Source of the DNA: Blepharisma stoltei
Lineage: Eukaryota > Ciliophora > Heterotrichea > Heterotrichida > Blepharismidae
Direction: 5' to 3'
Length of the DNA: 64,000 nucleotides
Assembly: GCA_914767885.1 (NCBI GenBank)
Contig: CAJZBQ010000020.1
Span: forward strand, 124,001-188,000
In this document: positions 42,701-53,172 of the stretch, in pieces
Layout of the letters: each line of letters begins with the position of its first letter
Position numbering within the stretch: position 1 is the stretch's first letter
Notes under the pieces: model-generated
The model's database searches: none
The model's input: the letters and a program-made list of their open reading frames with translations, nothing else
What the model was told of the DNA's origin: nothing
Made by a program: the position numbers and the translations under genes

Positions 42701-45114
42701 TGCAAATTTTTTTGTATCCCAAGCTTGACTTGGTTTTGTTTTTCCATAAAATATTCCATAAGCTCTATAATTCTCCTTTTAGTAGGCGGGTCTTGGGAGT
42801 ATCTAAGCTTATATTGTTGTAAGAAAAAATAAGTCATGCGGTTGTAGTCGTCTTTGATGTCTTTTAAAGAGTTTAGAAATCTCATGAAGACTTCAGTGTT
42901 TCTTATATCTCGCTCTAGTAATGGGATTGGGTAGCCACATAATTCGACGTTTCTGTATGATGGCTTATAATGAATTGTGGCAAATCAGGATATTGGGGGA
43001 AATTGGAGAAAATTAAAGGAAAAAAATATATCGCTCTTTCATGAAAATTTCACGTAAAGCAGAAAACCTGTGATGGGGGAATAGAGAATCAAGTCTAAGC
43101 ATTTCTTGGATAGCTCTGTTACGTTTTTGTCGTAAATCTTCAACAAGGTCTTTATTTCTGGGGTCGTTTACATCGATATAGTAGTCAAGCTCTCCTTTGC
43201 TTGCAATAGATTTTTTGGGCAAGGCAGCTAGATCTTCAAAGCGGAAAGGTGGCATTTTGTCAGACTGTCCTTCCCAGTATGCTTTAATTGTGATGTTCCC
43301 TTGGACTTTTCTAGGAGTTCCATCAATTTTATTAGGTAGTACTCTTCCAGATATAAAGTCCAAATTTTTATAAACTTTAGCTGTACTTGTCAATGCAGAC
43401 ACATTGAGACCTGGAGGATTAAACTCAATAACCCCTAACACCCTAACAATAGTAAACCCAGTACACACCTCAAGCCTGATTTTCACAGGCCGAGAAAATA
43501 AATGCAATTGGAACCTTTCTAAAAAGGGCACTTGAAACTGTGGCCATTTCATAAATTTTTTGGTACTTCTTGCTGCATAAATGCCATTTACATAAATTCT
43601 TACAAACACTCGAAAACTCTGGGCTGCACGTCTACGAGTGATTTCTTGTGAAGGGAGTCGGACGCCTAAAAGAGTTGTGTCTGCACTAGGCTCTTGAGGC
43701 TGCAAGAAAAAATCATATTCTAAGCCTTGGCCTATATCATTATATTCCCTGACTCCTAATTTTACAGAAGTGCTTACAAAAGTCTGTTTTTCACGTAGCT
43801 GTTTCAGTTCTACCCATTTATTATATAATGCTTCTGCTTCTTTTTGAATTGCTGCTTTTTCATCATTTAATTTTTTTTGTGCATCTTCAAAGTGTTTTTT
43901 CAAGATTTCGACTTCTTGAAGCATAAGTTTATTTTTTTCTTGCTGAGTTGTTGATGGTGCTTGCATATAGACTCTAACTCCCCCCCCCCTCCGTGAGCGA
44001 ACAAAACCATTAGAAAAATCACCATTTTTTGACCAAAAACCCACCCTCCGTGAGCGAACAAAAATTTTTTTAATAGAAAAAATTTAATGGAAAAAAATTT
44101 TGATATATAAGTGATAATTAGTATAATGAAATCTAGAGCTAATTCTGTTTAATTTTAAACAAATTGCGTTTTAAAACATAAATTTTGCAAATTAAATTAA
44201 TATTTGCTTCCCAATTTTTGCAAATTAGATTTTTTTTTAAATTTCGAAAAAAATATATTTTTTATAAAATTTATATATAAATTTTTTTTAAAAAAAAAAT
44301 TAACCCCCCTCCGTGAGTGAACAAAATTTTTTTTGTTCGCTCACGGAGGGGGGGGGGGAGTAAGCATTTCTTCTTTGTGTGCTAATTGTCCTTGCAAACT
44401 GTCTAGTCTATCCTGCAAATGGTCAACTAAGCATAGTGTCACTCTTTTTTCATAATCATAAAACATCTCTTGTAGCTGAGATGCCAAAATATCTTCTTGG
44501 CTAAACAGCGGGTGATCTTTAAACTGCAAAGTCCCTATATGCAAATCTAGCCTATAATACTTATTTTTCCTCACATTATTCCTATGTGACAAAACAGCAG
44601 ACAGATGTTTAATTTCAACAGCAGGGTTATGTTCTAAAGAAATATCAATCGGCCTTGTAATGCTATGAGTCGTCAAATCAGAATCAATTCTCAACTGCCA
44701 ATTGCTTCTATTAAAAAACGACAGTTCTTTTAGCCTCAGCAGCCTTTGTTCATATCTCTGCAAATTGCTAGTCAATTTATCTAAAGTTCTCACATAAATA
44801 CCATCAACTTTACTGTCAAGATTTATTGAGCCAATTTGTCCTATAACAGTATTAGCTTCTCCACGGACAATTGCTGGCTTATTTAAGCCTAAAAGATCAG
44901 TCCCTAAAAACCCAGAAGTTTCTACTGGCTTTATGTATTTGATTTCTTCTAAATAATGGTCAAGCGGCCATTTAATGTCAGGCCGCACTAGTTCTACAAG
45001 AGGCGGAGGCAACAATGAAGGCAAATCTCGTCGGTTTAGCAGTGGGGATGTGTCTTGGGGCTCGTTTTGGTCAGCATTTTCAAGCGGCTCAGGGTTCCCG
45101 GGATTTTCCAGCAT
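39797..45114 (-). CDS. CC2D2A: CC2D2A (MKS6), ciliary transition-zone protein
   Basis: CC2D2A sits at the ciliary transition zone in the MKS module, fitting for a ciliate. ~1488 residues once three IESs and one surplus T (about 43020) are removed (4467 nt). An N-terminal coiled coil (KHFEDAQKKLNDEKAAIQKE) precedes a C2-like region (RVFVRIYVNGIYAARSTKKF), then VELCGYPIPLLERDIRN, a second C2 region (KINIIIYKGVNIPVRDEAWS) with a long Pro/Gly/Tyr-rich loop (PPSPGGYGRPPSPPGGYGRP) inserted in it, then the diagnostic DLWSTCQEFLDLGFGDYEEH, AILLCNYF, VIGRGVPEGKTVYVLRRD, and a degenerate transglutaminase-like end. The loop is longer than in animals. Several TGA are W. Confidence 0.92.
40752..40824. other. 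67-73-bp IES in CC2D2A
   Basis: TA 40750-40751 joins TA 40823-40824 (or 40817-40818); both keep frame and read LLCNYF(IP)KWIDKDNPSIK. In-frame stops lie inside. Confidence 0.8.
41570..41960. mobile_element. Family A MITE (391 bp) as IES in CC2D2A
   Basis: TA 41568-41569 and 41959-41960. Hairpin end at 41575-41632 and tandem motifs near 41880 and 41938. Excision reads LTFQSLDKVRFSKEELM. A near-intact reference copy for the family. Confidence 0.92.
43977..44362. mobile_element. Family A MITE (386 bp) as IES in CC2D2A
   Basis: TA 43975-43976 and 44361-44362, opposite orientation to the copy at 41.6 kb. Excision reads AHKEEMLRVYMQAPSTTQQE. Tips have homopolymer runs of 9-12 C or G. Confidence 0.92.
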
Positions 45115-45155
45115 ATAAGTTAATTTATTTATATTTAAATAAAGCCATAAAGAAT

Positions 45156-46507
45156 TTATATATGTGCTTTGCTCCCAAAATAATATTTTTTTGGGATCAC
45201 TGTGATTATATCTTTATTTGATTTTTTTGGAGTTTTTGGGATAAATTGTCGGGCAAATGGGGAAATTCGGGTGCTTTCTATTATATTTTGAGGCTCATTT
45301 TCGAAAATTTGAAAAGTTTTGAAAGATTTTCTGGGAGATTGGGTGGCTGGTCGTTGGAGGTCTTTGTATCGATTTGTAGGTGAAGCTTGTGTGCCAGGCC
45401 GAGAGCTGTGTTTTGGGCTTTGAGGGCAGGGAAGCCAATCTAAGCTTGCTTCAAAATAATGCAGCTGGCTTCTCTGCTGTAATAAAATCTTAGAAAGGAC
45501 TGAAACCCCTTCATATCTTGCAGCTTTATACCCAGACTCAGTATCCTCCTGTGTGCTTAAATTTCAAATTTCTTCATTTTCTTCTTTTTTCAATACTTTT
45601 TGTGATGTTTCAGGATTATTTGCAGTGTTTTTTCTATTTCAAATTTTGTTTTTTATTTCTAATGCAAAATCACTTAATTTTTGTGTATCTCTTAACGGTG
45701 AGTTTCCTCTTGACTCAGCTAAAGTTGGCTTAATTTTCGGCTTATGGACCTGTTCTTCTTTTTCTAATTGTAAAACTGCTACCCCAATGCTTTCAGGGTT
45801 TTTTGAGTTTAGCTTTAAAATATCCTTTATTATTCTTAATATTTCTCTATTTTTTTTATTATTTATATATTGTTAAAAATTTCTCTATAAAAAAGTATAG
45901 CCTCAATAGATTTCGATTTAGCTATCTGATATATAGGGTTTTTCCTTATATAATCCTATTAGGGCTGTGGATTCTGTCGGAATCCTTTGGTTATTGGAAC
46001 TAACTCAGTATATAGGGGAAAACCCTATAACTCTTTATTATCAATGAGCTCCTCATCATTTTTATGATAACCCCTCATAAGTTTCACCTTCGGGTGCATA
46101 CTTTGTTTATTTATATTTACACTGTCTCTCGTTTTTGAAGCACTTCTGCAGTTTCTCGATAAACGGCTGAGATTCATAGGTTTAAACCTTAGGGAATCGC
46201 ATAGCTGGGATCTCGACTCAATAGAAGATTTTGGGGAAGTAAAAGTCATGTTCATAATATCTGATACTTTTTGAGCTTGCTTATTCGGCCTTAAATTATG
46301 ACGGCGAGTTGTAGGGGCTGTCACAGGACGAGAGCTTGAATATAAATTTAGATTCGGCTCAGCAAAAGCGTGTATAGGAATTGTTGACTCAAAAATGTTT
46401 GGGTTGCTTTCTTCTTGGCCGTATAAATCTTCAGGACATAAAGGAATATCAATATCTTTTAATAATAGTCTATTTTGGCTTTCGTTAGCTGGGATAGAAA
46501 GCTTCAT
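45156..46507 (-). CDS. Uncharacterised, mostly disordered protein, 405 residues
   Basis: Starts MKLSIPANESQNRLLLKDID. Low-complexity Ser/Asn/Arg stretches (SSRPVTAPTTRRHNLRPNKQ), then after two IESs FYREILRIIKDILKLNSKNP and a long Lys/Glu/Ser/Pro part (SPKHSSRPGTQASPTNRYKD), ending IITVIPKKYYFGSKAHI. 1218 nt once 96 and 38 bp are removed. No domain. It may be phosphoregulated (many SP). Several TGA codons are W. Its stop is 41 bp upstream of the CC2D2A start. Confidence 0.7.
45850..45887. other. 38-bp IES
   Basis: Between repeats ATTTCTCTA (45841-45849 and 45879-45887). Excision reads FYREILRIIKDILK, removing TAA. Among the shortest inserts in the window. Confidence 0.75.
45934..46029. other. 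96-bp IES with inverted-repeat ends
   Basis: TATAGGGTTTTTCC at 45932 and GGGGAAAACCCTATA ending at 46029 are inverted. TA 45932-45933 and 46028-46029. Excision reads DNKELYQIAKSKSIEAI. Confidence 0.75.
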
Positions 46508-47217
46508 TTATGTTATTACAATTTCAAGCTTTATATTAAGGAAAAATAAAAATAACAGTTGCCACATTTCTGGAGATTTAACTGAAAAAGAGAATTAAGC
46601 TGCTTTAGATATAAAGAGGTACTATAGATGGGTATAAATAATTTATATTTTTTAAGATTTATATATATTATATTGAAGAAACAATTCAATTTAGTATGGA
46701 GAATTAGAAAAAATAGAGTGTAATTTGGAGTAATTTGTAGTAAACAGAAGAAACCTTTGAAATTAATTTTCATATTAAGCAAATGATGCTAATACTTAAT
46801 TTGCATATTTAGAGATTATTTATTAATGGAGATTTAGAGTTGATAATAATATAAAAATATCAAACAATCTTTATGGTGCATTAAATCGTAAACTTAATTA
46901 TTTATTTTAACCATTAATTTCACTAAATCACTCTGAAAAAGGTATTATTAAAATTTTGCTTAATTCAAGAGCGCACAAGACGTTAAAAGTACAAATTTTC
47001 AATATTTTGATAACATCAAAAGTGAGTATAGACATCAAGCATATCTCCAATGGCAGCAAGTCAATTATCTATCCTATGTTATTTGATATTCATACTCCAT
47101 CAATTATAATAAATAATAGACAAAAAACAAATGATTTACTGAACCTAAAAGTTCAATTTTTTTAAAAAAAGAATTAAGATATCCTCTACTAATTAATTCA
47201 ATAAATTTAAACAAAAA
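46508..47217. other. Divergent intergenic region, 710 bp
   Basis: Very AT-rich between the 405-residue gene (minus) and the FHA gene (plus). No convincing frame, inverted repeat or MITE tip seen. Confidence 0.4.
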
Positions 47218-48097
47218 ATGTTTAGTTTCAAAAGGCTGTGTGCTGTATTTTTCATATAGTGCTGTTTCGTCCCTAAGCCAGATGATATTCATCTTGATAC
47301 AATAGAAAAAGACCACAATGATCCTAATAGTAATTCAAATCAGCAAGAAAGCGCTTTGCAGCTGGTGACTGATAGCAAAAGTCAGCTAAACCAAACCATC
47401 ACAGAAATTACAAAATTAACGCTTTCCATTATCGACACAGAAGGTATGCAAATCGGCACAGAATATGAAATTTATCCTATGGGACTTAAAGGTTCTTCCA
47501 GAAGAATACAAGACGGCTGTGTATATGCAGGGACACTTCGATTCGAAAACAATATAATCATCAATGATATAATTTTATCTGAAAATGAAAAAGGTGTAGG
47601 GAAAAAGCATTTTCTTATCCAATTTGACAAATGTATTCGATAAACAGACCAAAAAAACTATTTTTTAAAAGATTTAGGAGATGGAATGGGAACATTTATA
47701 AGACTTGATAAGCCACTCAAATTGAAATCAAATCATATAATCTCTTTTGGAGATTCGCATTTAGTCATCACAATTGAGCAGCCAAATCTCTGTTTAAAAT
47801 TTATAGATGGGCCAAAAACTGAAGAAAAATTGTAAAAAATATTATAGCACTTATGGGCCTGCAGATGGACCAATTAAGATTGGAAGGATGGCTGATTGTA
47901 ATATTAGATTTGATGATAGCAGCTTGTCTCGATATCAATGCATTTTTAAATTTGAAGATTCTTGATATCTTATTGACGGAGATGGAAGAAAATTAAGCAC
48001 AAATGGAACTTGGCTATTTTGTGAAGATTTTTTTGAAATTTTTGATGGGCTTGTTTTTAAAGCAGGGCAAACACTTTTCAAGGTAATGATAAAGTAG
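47218..48097 (+). CDS. FHA-domain phosphopeptide-binding protein, 277 residues
   Basis: 834 nt after three introns (15, 15, 16 nt). The N terminus MFSFKRLCACCFVPKPDDIH is Cys-rich and could be lipidated. A first, diverged FHA-like segment (ITKLTLSIIDTEGMQIGTEY ... KHFLIQFDKYQKNYFLKDLG, MGTFIRLDKPLKLKSNHIIS) is followed by a typical FHA domain: YGPADGPIKIGRMADCNIRF, DDSSLSRYQCIFKFEDSWYL, STNGTWLF. GR, S-x-x-H-like (SRYQC) and TNGT phosphothreonine-pocket motifs are visible. Partner unknown. All three introns contain in-frame stops. Confidence 0.85.
47245..47259 (+). other. 15-nt intron
   Basis: GTATTTTTCATATAG; removal joins KRLCA to CCFVPKPDD. Confidence 0.85.
47633..47647 (+). other. 15-nt intron
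   Basis: GTATTCGATAAACAG; removal joins IQFDK to YQKNYFLKDLG. Confidence 0.85.
47832..47847 (+). other. 16-nt intron
   Basis: GTAAAAAATATTATAG; removal shifts frame and joins TEEKF to TYGPADGPIKIGR. Confidence 0.88.
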
Positions 48098-48150
48098 GCT
48101 CAGTATAATGCAGAAATGATAAATTTAAATAATGATTAATAGAAATAAAA

Positions 48151-48894
48151 ATGTTGACTATCGGCTCAAGACTGTTTGTGTTAGTCAAAAGATACTTAAT
48201 AATCAAAATTCTTAAAAAAGAGCCGCCACCTCTAGGTTTTGACCCAGATTACAACCCATTGTTAATCCAGGATTTATTTGTAGATGACCCTTGCACAATC
48301 CCATTTAAAGTCACAACTGATGGAAATCGTGTTTTTGATGGAAATTACTCAATTGAAGTAAGATTTATAGAAGACCACAAATTTCGAACGCCAACTCTTA
48401 TAAATGTATTTCATTGAGATTTAGAAATAAAATACCAAAAGCTGATCTTAATTGTGAAAACCGCACATATCCTAAATCCAATGCGATTCAATTGAAATAC
48501 TGACGACATCCATACAAACCCAGAAATTTACAATATCCTAGAAAATGTCAATAGCGCTAAATATAGAGCTGGGATCATGCCAATGCCTCAAAACCTCTGC
48601 CAAACTGTTTCTTCCTCAAAAGAAAATAAACAAAAATTCAAAGAAGTAAAACACTATGAAATTATTGATTGCGAAAACGACAATGAACACCCGCAAATGC
48701 TTATAGAGACGATTTTATATGAAAATAAAGAAAATTTATGTAGCACTGAGTTAAACGCACGAATGTCTGGAGACATGATACCGCTTCAAGACACACTAGA
48801 AAGCCATTCTAATACCAAATCAAATGCACAGATAATTGAGCAGTTCCCAATGTGGGCGATCAATTATTTGAAGTATAAATACAATGTCCGATAA
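48151..48894 (+). CDS. Uncharacterised protein, 247 residues
   Basis: 248 codons with TGA read as W twice (VFHWDLEIKY, MRFNWNTDD). Starts MLTIGSRLFVLVKRYLIIKI, a hydrophobic/basic segment, then EPPPLGFDPDYNPLLIQDLF and mixed alpha/beta sequence (KYQKLILIVKTAHILNPMRF). The C-terminal third is polar with Asn/Glu. No family recognised. 53 bp after the FHA gene on the same strand. Confidence 0.7.
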
Positions 48895-48930
48895 TTAAAA
48901 CTTTTCTCAAATAATAATTTATCTTGCTTT

Positions 48931-50012
48931 TTACAACACACCTTCACTCATTAGGTTCCTAAATTCATTGAAACTAATTTTTTCTTTATGGTAACCTCTG
49001 ATTTGGCTAGCTTTTTTCATAAGCATGTCTACCCACATTTCCAGTTGAGGTCTTGCTCTTTTATCAGCCATATCTAAAACCCTATATAAACTGTCTCTTC
49101 CTAAGCCATTTCCAGCTTCATGCTCAACAAATCTAAAGTAAACTAAATATTTCTTACACAGCATCCTGGCAAATTTATTTTGTATGAAATTATATATAGA
49201 AAGGTTTATAAATATCAATAATCTATTTTAATTGTAAAATAAAATATTAATTAGCAGATTAAACAGAAATTTAATTGAGAAAAACATATAAGATCTTCTC
49301 TTTGACTTTTCTGTAGATTTTAATAGATTTATATTAAATAGCCCAAAACTTGATATTTTGCTAGCACCTTCTATTGATTTTGTGAAATCGTCAAGATTAA
49401 TTCACTCTTTAGAAATCAACGGGTGGAGAACTAAGTTCATAAAATTTTGATCACAGACGTAGCAATCTAAGAAGAACTGTCTAATAGCAGTTTTATGAAT
49501 TTCTGGGCCGCTGTCAGAAAGCTTAATTCATGAGGTGCCCATGTATTTTTCTACTAGAGAAGAAAAAACTGTGTCTATTGTGTAGTATTGATCTATAGAA
49601 TATATAGTATACTTAATTGATTTCCCTAAGGCTTATTATATAAAATTGTATTATGAATAATTAATTAATATAATTTAATTAAATATACAGAAACTTTAGG
49701 GCTCTTTTTAGCCACTGATGATGCACGAGAGCGGCTTGATGCCGATTTCCTTTGTCTGAGCTCAAAAGAGTGAGATATAGAGCTTTCAGAGTCTGTAGAT
49801 AGAGATTCTAAGATAGAAGAACTAGAGCTTCTATTGAGTCTTTTTTCTTGACCTGGGACAAATACTTCATTTGTCAGTAATTTCTTTTTAATATTTGAAT
49901 GCTTGCTGATGAGAAAACTCAAAGCATTCAAAATCTCTGTGTCTGCGAGTGCGAGATGTGAGTCCTGGTTCATATTCAGATTTGTTTTCTCTTGAAAACT
50001 AATTATTATCAA
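48931..50012 (-). CDS. Uncharacterised protein with possible EF-hand-like end
   Basis: N-terminal part (MIIISFQEKTNLNMNQDSHL to KSASSRSRASSVAKKSPKVS) is Ser-rich. After a ~59-bp IES come helical sequence (IDQYYTIDTVFSSLVEKYMG; KTAIRQFFLDCYVCDQNFMN; EWINLDDFTKSIEGASKISS) and, past a second IES, RDSLYRVLDMADKRARPQLE and EKISFNEFRNLMSEGVL. The last part has the spacing of an EF-hand exit helix but no clear calcium loop. The second IES junction (~49195-49255) has several in-frame TA choices, so the exact protein is unsettled. Confidence 0.55.
49629..49687. other. ~59-bp IES (inferred)
   Basis: TA 49627-49628 joined to TA 49686-49687 reads SPKVSVGKSIKYTIYSIDQ. AT-rich with in-frame stops. A second insert of the same gene lies at roughly 49195-49255. 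Confidence 0.5.
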
Positions 50013-50173
50013 CCTACCAGTTCATATTGGCTATTTCAGGACAATGGATGGAATATTTTCAAAAATTCGCAAAATTATGATTTATCTGCAGTATTTTACC
50101 TTAAATGTCTGAAATAATAGTCAAAATTTTTAAAAAAATTAAGAATTTCTTATATTAAATATATATTTCCTTA

Positions 50174-50518
50174 CCCCCCCCTCCGTGAGTGAACAAAAAT
50201 ATTTGTTCACTCACGGAGGGGGGTTAATTTTATAAAAAATATTTTTTTTTCGAAATTTAAAAAAATCCTAATTCGCAAAAATTGGAAAGCAAATGTTAAT
50301 TTAATTTATAAAATTTATGTTCTAAAAAGCAATTCTTTAAAATTAAACAGAATTAGCTCTATATTTCATTATACTAATTATCATTTATATATCAAAATTT
50401 TTTTCAATAAAAATTTTTTCTATTAAAAAAAATTTTTTTTCACTCACGGAGGGTGGGTTTTTGGGCAAAAATAGCGATTTTTCTAATGGTTTTGTTCACT
50501 CACGGAGGGGAGGAGTTA
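50174..50518. mobile_element. Family A MITE, intergenic copy (345 bp)
   Basis: TA 50172-50173 and 50517-50518. Hairpin end CCTCCGTGAGTGAAC..GTTCACTCACGGAGG at 50181-50218, tandem motifs near 50445 and 50495. It lies between divergently placed genes, showing that family A insertions are not confined to genes. Confidence 0.9.
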
Positions 50519-50658
50519 ATAATTTAAGTATATTTGGTATTTGGGAATTAATTAAGAAGGGGTCTTTGATTAAAAAATTATTAAAATATTAAAATTCCTC
50601 ATAAGCCAATTTAAAATATAAATGCTTATTGTAATCGCAACTTATTATAGCAGAAAAA

Positions 50659-51827
50659 TTACCCTAAATGGTTTGGGCTATCATCAAACAAAGATTTAAA
50701 ATAAAAAGCCCTGGAAAGTAGCATCGAAATTTCTTCAATATCCCAATGCTGGGTAGGGACTTTATGGAGAAACTGAAGCATTTCTGACATGTTTTTTTGC
50801 ATAAGCTCATTTTTCCAGTTTAATACCAGCGCAGCTCCTAAATACCCACAAAGCCCATGAAACCCGCCTTCATCAGCAATAAAAGCATCTCACACATAAA
50901 GTCCTAAATGCAGTGGAAATTCTCTCATCATAAAGCAGCTTACCCATCTAAATGCATAGCTAATTGGAGTAACATCAGCATTTTCCATATAAGCACTTAA
51001 TTGAGGGTCTACTCTTTTTATGACATCACCAATTTTTATCATTGCGCGTTGGACACCAGGTGTGCTATGCATGAAGAAATCATGCATAAAAGTCATAATA
51101 TTAGCGAGACATCAATATGTGTCTGCTTCTACTTGTAATAGAAGATCTTGACTTGGATCTTCAATAGGAGCTGATAACCGTTTAGGGTCACAATGATAAT
51201 TAGGCATTAAAAATACTGTAATGAAAGGCACACAAAGCTCGTTTAGTCCTTGCACGTAGCTTGATGCAGGATTTCTTATAGCTAAAATATATATTCTGCG
51301 TTGGCTTAATAAGAATAATTCTTTCAAATTAATTGTCTATGAACTAATTTATTATAATTTTAGCATATTATACAATTTCAGCATAGAATTCTTCTCATCA
51401 TATTTTGAATGCATTGCTTTTTAAATAATGCAAAATCTTGCCTTGTCCTTGGCATGTCTTTATCCAACTGTGTCAAAATCCCATTCAAATCGTCTCTTTC
51501 CTCATAAATTTCCACAATATAAGACCTATACTCTTCTCTCTTTTTTTCTAAGGTCGGAATTCTTCTTTCCTTTTGTGCAGGTTCATAATTTAACAAAATC
51601 CTCCAAGTTTCTGCTCTCAATATAGGGTCATTTATTCCTTTTCAGCACAAATTTCTTAATTCTTGGAAATCAGCCGTTTGCTCTTCAAGTATTTTTCTTA
51701 TTTTATTTTCTCTTCTTTCAAAATTGTGGTAAAAATTCCTACCAGAATCGCTGTTATTGCTCGATTTATCTTCTTCTTTTTCTGATCTATTAGCATTTTC
51801 TCTGACTTTGTTAGAAAGCCATTTCAA
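50659..51827 (-). CDS. TBC-domain (Rab GTPase-activating) protein, 358 residues
   Basis: TBC proteins switch off Rab GTPases. Motifs in order: LCWKGINDPILRAETWRILL (W by TGA), DKDMPRTRQDFALF (the arginine finger motif IxxDxxR is changed to LDKDMPRT, retaining Arg), MMRRILYILAIRNPASSYVQ, GLNELCVPFITVFLM (the YxQG glutamine is present), CLANIMTFMHDFFM, PISYAFRWVSCFMMREF, LGLYVWDAFIADEGGFHGLC. Complete and likely active. One 92-bp IES is removed (1077 nt). The acidic/basic N terminus is disordered. Confidence 0.92.
51294..51385. other. 92-bp IES in the TBC gene
   Basis: TA 51292-51293 and 51384-51385. Excision reads RRILYILAIRNPASSYVQG, the conserved TBC block; retained, it ends in TAA. Confidence 0.85.
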
Positions 51828-51975
51828 AAACCTATATACCCAAAGTTACTGGCTCAGCCAGCCAGTATTTTATCACTTTTTTTAAAAAAAATATCTCAGT
51901 TTCCAAAATTTTTGTGAAAAATTCACCTATCAGCTTTATAGACATAATTTAAGTAAATCTAGATAGTTAAAATTA

Positions 51976-53157
51976 ATGGCTCTGACCACTTTTAAACGCC
52001 TTCATTACTCGCATTACGGAGCAGTGATAAGAGATTCAACCCACAATGTGCTCCTTGATGGTATTATGCCAGCTCGATGTGTTGAAAGTTCTACAGTGAT
52101 GCACTTAGTCGATCCTCAGACAAGCGAAGAATTATTACTCATCGGCACCTGCAATATGTCAACCAAGCTCGCCCACAGAACCAAAGCCCTTGCTGAAAAA
52201 TTCAAGCCCAACGCGGTCTTTGTCCAGGCTGCTCCTTACTTTGCGGAATATACTAAAATCGATACCAAGTGTGCCCAAACTTTCCATGAGGAGCTTATCC
52301 GCAATGGATATGTGGAGTATCAGGAATATGTAACCAAGAAACCTTTTACTCTTAGAGAAATTATCTTCCAGTATAGAAAAAACATAGCCAAGCTTTGGCT
52401 TCATCATACCTTAAGAGTCCCTGAAAACTGGTATCGCATTTTCTTGCCTGGACTAGAGATGAAGTTCGCTGCAGAATTGGCACAAAAGCAGGGGACACCA
52501 ATTTTATATGCTGGCGACGCATTTGGAGTTCAAGGGATGGAGATGTTGAGACTTGAAAAAGATTTTGACGTCTTTAAGCCTTTGTGGAGATATTGGTGCG
52601 GAATGGCAACATCCTGGGTTTCAGAAGTAAAAGATGTGAGAAAGATATTTACTGGCCATGGATTGAAGGACTTAACTGAGACTTTCTTTAATAAGGATCA
52701 AATGGCTTGGTTCGTGAGATTTGCCCACAAGATATTCCCGGCCCAAACTGGTTGGCAATAATTTTTATGAAAATATTTATAAAATAATAATTTTTGTTTT
52801 GCAATATTTTTATTAAAAAATTATAATAGAGACCAAACTGATGCTTGCATCCATAAGAGAAGTGAAGATCTTTTTATTAGACTTGAAAGTCAGCTAGAAG
52901 GAAAGAAGAAATTGGCAGTTGTTAATCAGTGGCATATGGAAGACATCGAGAAGCTTTGGAGAAAGAAGCACGGAATCGAAATCATAAGACCACCTACAAG
53001 CGGAACTGAAGATTTGCCATTAGCAGAAATCGTCGCTTACATGAAAGGAACAGATCATGATAGACATGCAGCCGAGAAACTCACTGGAACTACAATGGCT
53101 ACAGAGTCGAGACAGAACGTTCCTTATTTCGATGAGAATCGTAGTCATTATGGCTAA
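51976..53157 (+). CDS. TraB/PrgY-domain protein (TRABD-like), 372 residues
   Basis: The fold is a metal-dependent-hydrolase-like family found on mitochondrial outer membranes in eukaryotes. Residues about 35-200 carry it: STVMHLVDPQTSEELLLIGT CN-like start, PNAVFVQAAPYF, MKFAAELAQKQGTPILYAGD, and after the IES LAVVNQWHMEDIEKLWRK, matching the closing V-GAxHxxGI block but with Gln-Trp-His in place of GAxH. 1119 nt after a 63-bp IES. No clear membrane anchor. The function of eukaryotic TraB proteins is poorly known. Confidence 0.75.
52761..52823. other. 63-bp IES in the TraB-like gene
   Basis: TA 52759-52760 and 52822-52823; excision reads TGWQYNRDQTDACIHKRS, removing a TAA. Confidence 0.8.
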
Positions 53158-53172
53158 AAAATTCTTAATAAA

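Noticed and set aside
46531-46782. 83-residue hydrophobic frame on the minus strand
   Set aside because: Composition follows AT-rich intergenic DNA; no start context or domain.
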